From contig JAEWHU010000240.1 in assembly GCA_023387635.1 (NCBI GenBank), positions 1-7,355 on the forward strand: a stretch of 7,355 nt of DNA, given 5' to 3'. This document shows, piece by piece, positions 5,595 through 7,355 of this stretch. Every line of letters starts with the position of its first letter. Positions within the stretch are counted from its first letter, which is position 1. A model generated the notes under the pieces. It was not told the origin of the DNA. It did no database searches and was given only the letters and a program-made list of their open reading frames with translations. Source of the stretch: Bacillota bacterium (GTDB lineage Bacteria > Bacillota > Clostridia > Lachnospirales > Lachnospiraceae). A program made the translations under genes and the position numbers.

Positions 5595-5627
5595 AAAAAG
5601 GAAACAATAAAATTATCTATTGTTTCC
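5595..5627 (-). terminator. Rho-independent terminator of the holin-like gene
   Basis: Arms 5600-5609 (GGAAACAATA) and 5618-5627 (TATTGTTTCC) form a perfect 10-bp stem with an 8-nt loop, followed on the minus strand by TTTTTAGTA. It lies 47 nt after the holin stop codon and insulates the gntR promoter. Confidence 0.9.
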
Positions 5628-5673
5628 CATTAGGTTATAAATTTATTTACTTATCATAAATATATGGTACCTA

Positions 5674-5970
5674 TTAATTTTTACTTTTCATATTAGTTAC
5701 TGCTTTTGAGATTTTCTCCTCTTTTGAGGTTATATTTCTTGCCAATTCAAAAGCTCCAGTACTTGCCAGTCCACTTGCTAATCCACCCAAAAGTATTTCA
5801 GGAGTAAAACTCCAATTACTAATCCAAACATTAATAACAATCCCTAATATCCCCAGAATTAATGGTATGTATTTATTAGGTATAAAACTTAAACTATGCT
5901 TAATAATATAACCTACCGCCAAACAAATACCAACTACTAAGATTACAACAAATTGAGATAGAAACTCCAT
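5674..5970 (-). CDS. Holin-like small membrane protein (phage_holin_5_2 type)
   Basis: A 98-residue membrane protein resembling phage holins of the PF16079 group, which form membrane lesions that release a phage lysin. Visible features: hydrophobic helix at 7-27 (FVVILVVGICLAVGYIIKH), a second at about 34-53 (YIPLILGILGIVINVWISNW), a small-residue-rich third segment at 60-77 (LLGGLASGLASTGAFELA), then a charged tail (SKEEKISKAVTNMKSKN) as in holins. AAGGAG at 5976-5981 supports ATG 5970. No endolysin, tail or lysogeny gene is adjacent, and the gene has its own terminator. It may be a prophage remnant or a domesticated holin; the cellular role is unknown. Confidence 0.75.
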   Translation of the reverse strand: MEFLSQFVVILVVGICLAVGYIIKHSLSFIPNKYIPLILGILGIVINVWISNWSFTPEILLGGLASGLASTGAFELARNITSKEEKISKAVTNMKSKN

Positions 5971-6135
5971 ATTAACTCCTTCCTAAAATATATGGCAATA
6001 GATATCCATATACTACTCTATTAAATATAGTTATAGAATTATATGATGTCGTACATGTTTCTATCACTTTTTATAGGAATATTGCATAACTTGTTTTTTG
6101 TCTATTATATAACATAATTTATATAATTATATTCT

Positions 6136-6264
6136 TTATATTATTTCATCTTGTTCCCCTTCTTTTTTAAAACCAACAACCTTGCCATTTTCAATCACTG
6201 TTATATATTCTTTCATATAGTACATATCAATACAATCTTCTAGTGTAATATTATCCATATTCAT
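6136..6264 (-). CDS. Small unrecognised protein (42 aa)
   Basis: A 42-residue acidic soluble peptide that I do not recognise. It begins MNMDNITLEDCIDMYY and contains ITVIENGKVVGFKKEGEQ, a pattern of a short helix followed by a beta hairpin with an N-G-K turn. The open frame extends back to 6339, but GGAGG at 6271-6275 sits 6 nt before the internal ATG at 6264, which is the better start; the extra 25 residues lack such support. It lies 165 nt upstream of the holin-like gene in the same direction, and small proteins of this kind are common near phage lysis modules. No promoter or clear terminator could be assigned. Confidence 0.5.
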   Translation of the reverse strand: MNMDNITLEDCIDMYYMKEYITVIENGKVVGFKKEGEQDEII

Positions 6265-6361
6265 ACCTGTCCTCCATATTAATTTGTTATTAGTAGTAAC
6301 ATTACCAATATATGAAGCACAGCTTGTACATGTTGACAAGTTGTTGTCATTAATATTCCAA

Positions 6362-6390
6362 TTGACATAAAAAATAGCTTATACTATAAT
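6362..6390 (+). promoter_or_regulatory. Consensus promoter of the blaI-blaR1 type operon
   Basis: A perfect TTGACA (6362-6367), exactly 17 nt, and a perfect TATAAT (6385-6390). A promoter this strong normally needs repression, which fits the adjacent BlaI-like operator. Confidence 0.92.
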
Positions 6391-6391
6391 T

Positions 6392-6405
6392 CTTACATAC
6401 GTAAG
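6392..6405. promoter_or_regulatory. BlaI/MecI-type operator
   Basis: CTTACATACGTAAG contains TTACATACGTAA, one base from the TTACATATGTAA core of known bla/mec operators, with perfect 5-bp arms (CTTAC/GTAAG). It begins 2 nt after the -10 box, across the expected transcription start, so the encoded repressor would block its own promoter. Only one dyad is seen here; bla systems often have two. Confidence 0.75.
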
Positions 6406-6421
6406 TCTTTAGGAGGTTTTT

Positions 6422-6808
6422 ATGAAGAATCTACCACAAATATCAGATGCTGAACTAGAAGTAATGAAAATAATATGGGAATATGCCCCTATTAGTACCA
6501 ATGAGGTTGTCGATAAATTAGCTAAAACAAGTACATGGAATGCAAAGACCATTCAAACATTGTTATTGCGACTTGTAAAAAAAGAAGTTATAACCTATGA
6601 AAAAAGAAGTCGTGTCTTTGTTTATACCCCTATAGTACAAAAAAATGATTATATCAAACAAGAAAGTAATTCCTTTTTAAATCGTTTTTATAATGGCACT
6701 CTAAATTCTATGGTATTAAATTTTATTGAAAATGATATTTTATCTGATAATGATATTAATGAATTAAAAAACATTTTGAATGGAAGGCATAAGAAAGGAG
6801 TCGATTAG
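6422..6808 (+). CDS. blaI: BlaI/MecI/CopY family transcriptional repressor
   Basis: A 128-residue dimeric winged-helix repressor, the usual family length. The opening 'LPQISDAELEVMKIIWE' is the family signature. Residues 25-60 contain the helix-turn-helix with recognition segment 'TWNAKTIQTLLLRLVKKEVI' (38-57), and 'YEKRSRVFVYTPIV' (59-72) is the wing. The C-terminal dimerisation part contains 'MVLNFIEND' (97-105); N100-F101 matches the Asn-Phe bond at which BlaI and MecI are cleaved when their sensor is activated. AGGAGG at 6411-6416 supports the start. The sensor gene follows immediately. Many clostridia carry several BlaI-like regulators, so the controlled gene need not be a beta-lactamase; no such gene is visible here. 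Confidence 0.93.
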   Translation: MKNLPQISDAELEVMKIIWEYAPISTNEVVDKLAKTSTWNAKTIQTLLLRLVKKEVITYEKRSRVFVYTPIVQKNDYIKQESNSFLNRFYNGTLNSMVLNFIENDILSDNDINELKNILNGRHKKGVD

Positions 6809-7355
6809 GTGTACATCGCATTTTTAAACCGTATACTATTATGTAGTATAATACTAAGTATCTTGGTTTGTGTAATACTGCTAACAAAGAAATTTTTTGG
6901 AAAGCACCTTTCTGCTAAAGGCCAATATTATCTTTGGTTTTCTTCTCTCCTGTTGCTAATTGCTCCTTTTTTACCAATTAACAAACTATTTTCTATGAAA
7001 ATATTCAATCTTGTAACTTCATTAAGGTCTACTAACCTAGGTGTAAATAACTCTACTGAAATTATCTCTGACTCTGCAAGTGTCATACAAAACTCAGCTT
7101 GGCTACAAGATTTTTCACAATCGGTTTCTAGAACACCTAAATATTTATCTATCATTTTATTTTCAATTTGGATAAGTGGAATTTTAATTATGGTTTGCCT
7201 TACTATTAAATCAAGTCTTAATATAAGAAGAATTAAATTTGCGAGTTCTCATATTGATAATGAAAGAACTCTTGCCATATTCCAAAAATGCAAAGAGGAT
7301 TGTCATATTAATCTTAAGTTTAATCTTAGGACATCTTCTAATATCAGTGCACCTA
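6809..7355 (+). CDS. blaR1: BlaR1/MecR1-like M56 family membrane metallopeptidase, N-terminal part (cut by window edge)
   Basis: The signal-transducing membrane protease partner of the BlaI-type repressor. The GTG at 6809 directly follows the repressor's TAG stop (TAGGTG) and is preceded by AAAGGAG at 6794-6800 with an 8-nt spacer. The frame is open for 182 residues to the window end. Transmembrane helices are seen at about residues 9-25, 40-57 and 112-131. 'KFFGKHLSAKGQYYLWF' (28-44) is the family-typical link from the first to the second helix, and a long extracytoplasmic loop (58-110) follows. The zinc-protease HExxH motif and any C-terminal penicillin-binding sensor domain lie beyond the edge. 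It is therefore unknown whether this protein senses beta-lactams. Confidence 0.88.
   Translation, partial: MYIAFLNRILLCSIILSILVCVILLTKKFFGKHLSAKGQYYLWFSSLLLLIAPFLPINKLFSMKIFNLVTSLRSTNLGVNNSTEIISDSASVIQNSAWLQDFSQSVSRTPKYLSIILFSIWISGILIMVCLTIKSSLNIRRIKFASSHIDNERTLAIFQKCKEDCHINLKFNLRTSSNISAP

Noticed and set aside
6104..6127. 9-bp palindrome ATTATATAA/TTATATAAT after the small gene as a terminator
   Set aside because: AT-only stem with no U tract on either strand; expected by chance in such AT-rich DNA.
6265..6339. Longer 67-residue version of the small protein
   Set aside because: No ribosome binding site precedes the upstream ATG, whereas the internal ATG at 6264 has GGAGG at good spacing.
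6928..7155. 75-residue minus-strand frame opposite the BlaR1-like gene
   Set aside because: Antisense to a recognisable M56 peptidase N-terminus and with no start signal.
1..7355. CRISPR array, tRNA/rRNA, insertion sequence, or toxin-antitoxin/defence island
   Set aside because: No regularly spaced repeats, tRNA-like cloverleaf, transposase frame, terminal inverted repeats or target duplications were seen, and no gene shows defence-system motifs.

Overview
The window is AT-rich with low-GC Gram-positive signals throughout: AGGAGG-type ribosome binding sites, TTGACA/TATAAT promoters and U-tailed hairpin terminators. The gene families (an ABC_sub_bind importer, FtnA-type ferritin, a YtrA-type GntR regulator with a polytopic membrane protein, a phage_holin_5_2-type holin, and a BlaI/BlaR1 pair) suggest a clostridial chromosome, most likely Lachnospiraceae. 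That placement is inferred from style and family content; no 16S or similar marker is present.

Layout. Everything up to 6264 is on the minus strand; the last two genes are on the plus strand. (1) 1-1881: an importer operon, transcribed right to left from a good promoter at 1853-1881: a lipoprotein binding protein (815-1777), an intercistronic stem-loop (770-798), then an inner-membrane permease that runs off the left edge. (2) 1893-2860: a single flavoprotein reductase gene with a near-consensus Fur box (2800-2814) just downstream of its promoter and a terminator after it. (3) 2872-3627: a monocistronic ferritin gene with all ferroxidase ligands, a strong terminator and a candidate distal promoter. 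(4) 3680-5580: a two-gene operon of a short GntR/YtrA-type repressor followed by a polytopic membrane protein. The 85-nt gap between them holds two strong hairpins and a competing pairing next to the second gene's ribosome binding site. (5) 5595-6264: a holin-like protein with its own terminator and a 42-residue unrecognised protein, possibly a prophage remnant. (6) 6362-7355: a blaI-blaR1 type operon with a consensus promoter, a BlaI-like operator directly after the -10 box, and a GTG-started sensor/protease gene cut by the right edge.

How they work together. The Fur-controlled reductase and the ferritin gene are adjacent and co-oriented but separately terminated and promoted. This suggests opposite phases of iron management: storage when iron is plentiful, and a reductase made when iron is scarce. 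The GntR operon and the BlaI operon both look autoregulated from operator-like repeats overlapping or abutting their promoters.

Most of the window is ordinary accessory and housekeeping content, and no clearly new defence or mobile system is visible. The two places most worth a second look are the structured leader inside the GntR operon (5071-5142) and the Fur-box reductase beside ferritin.
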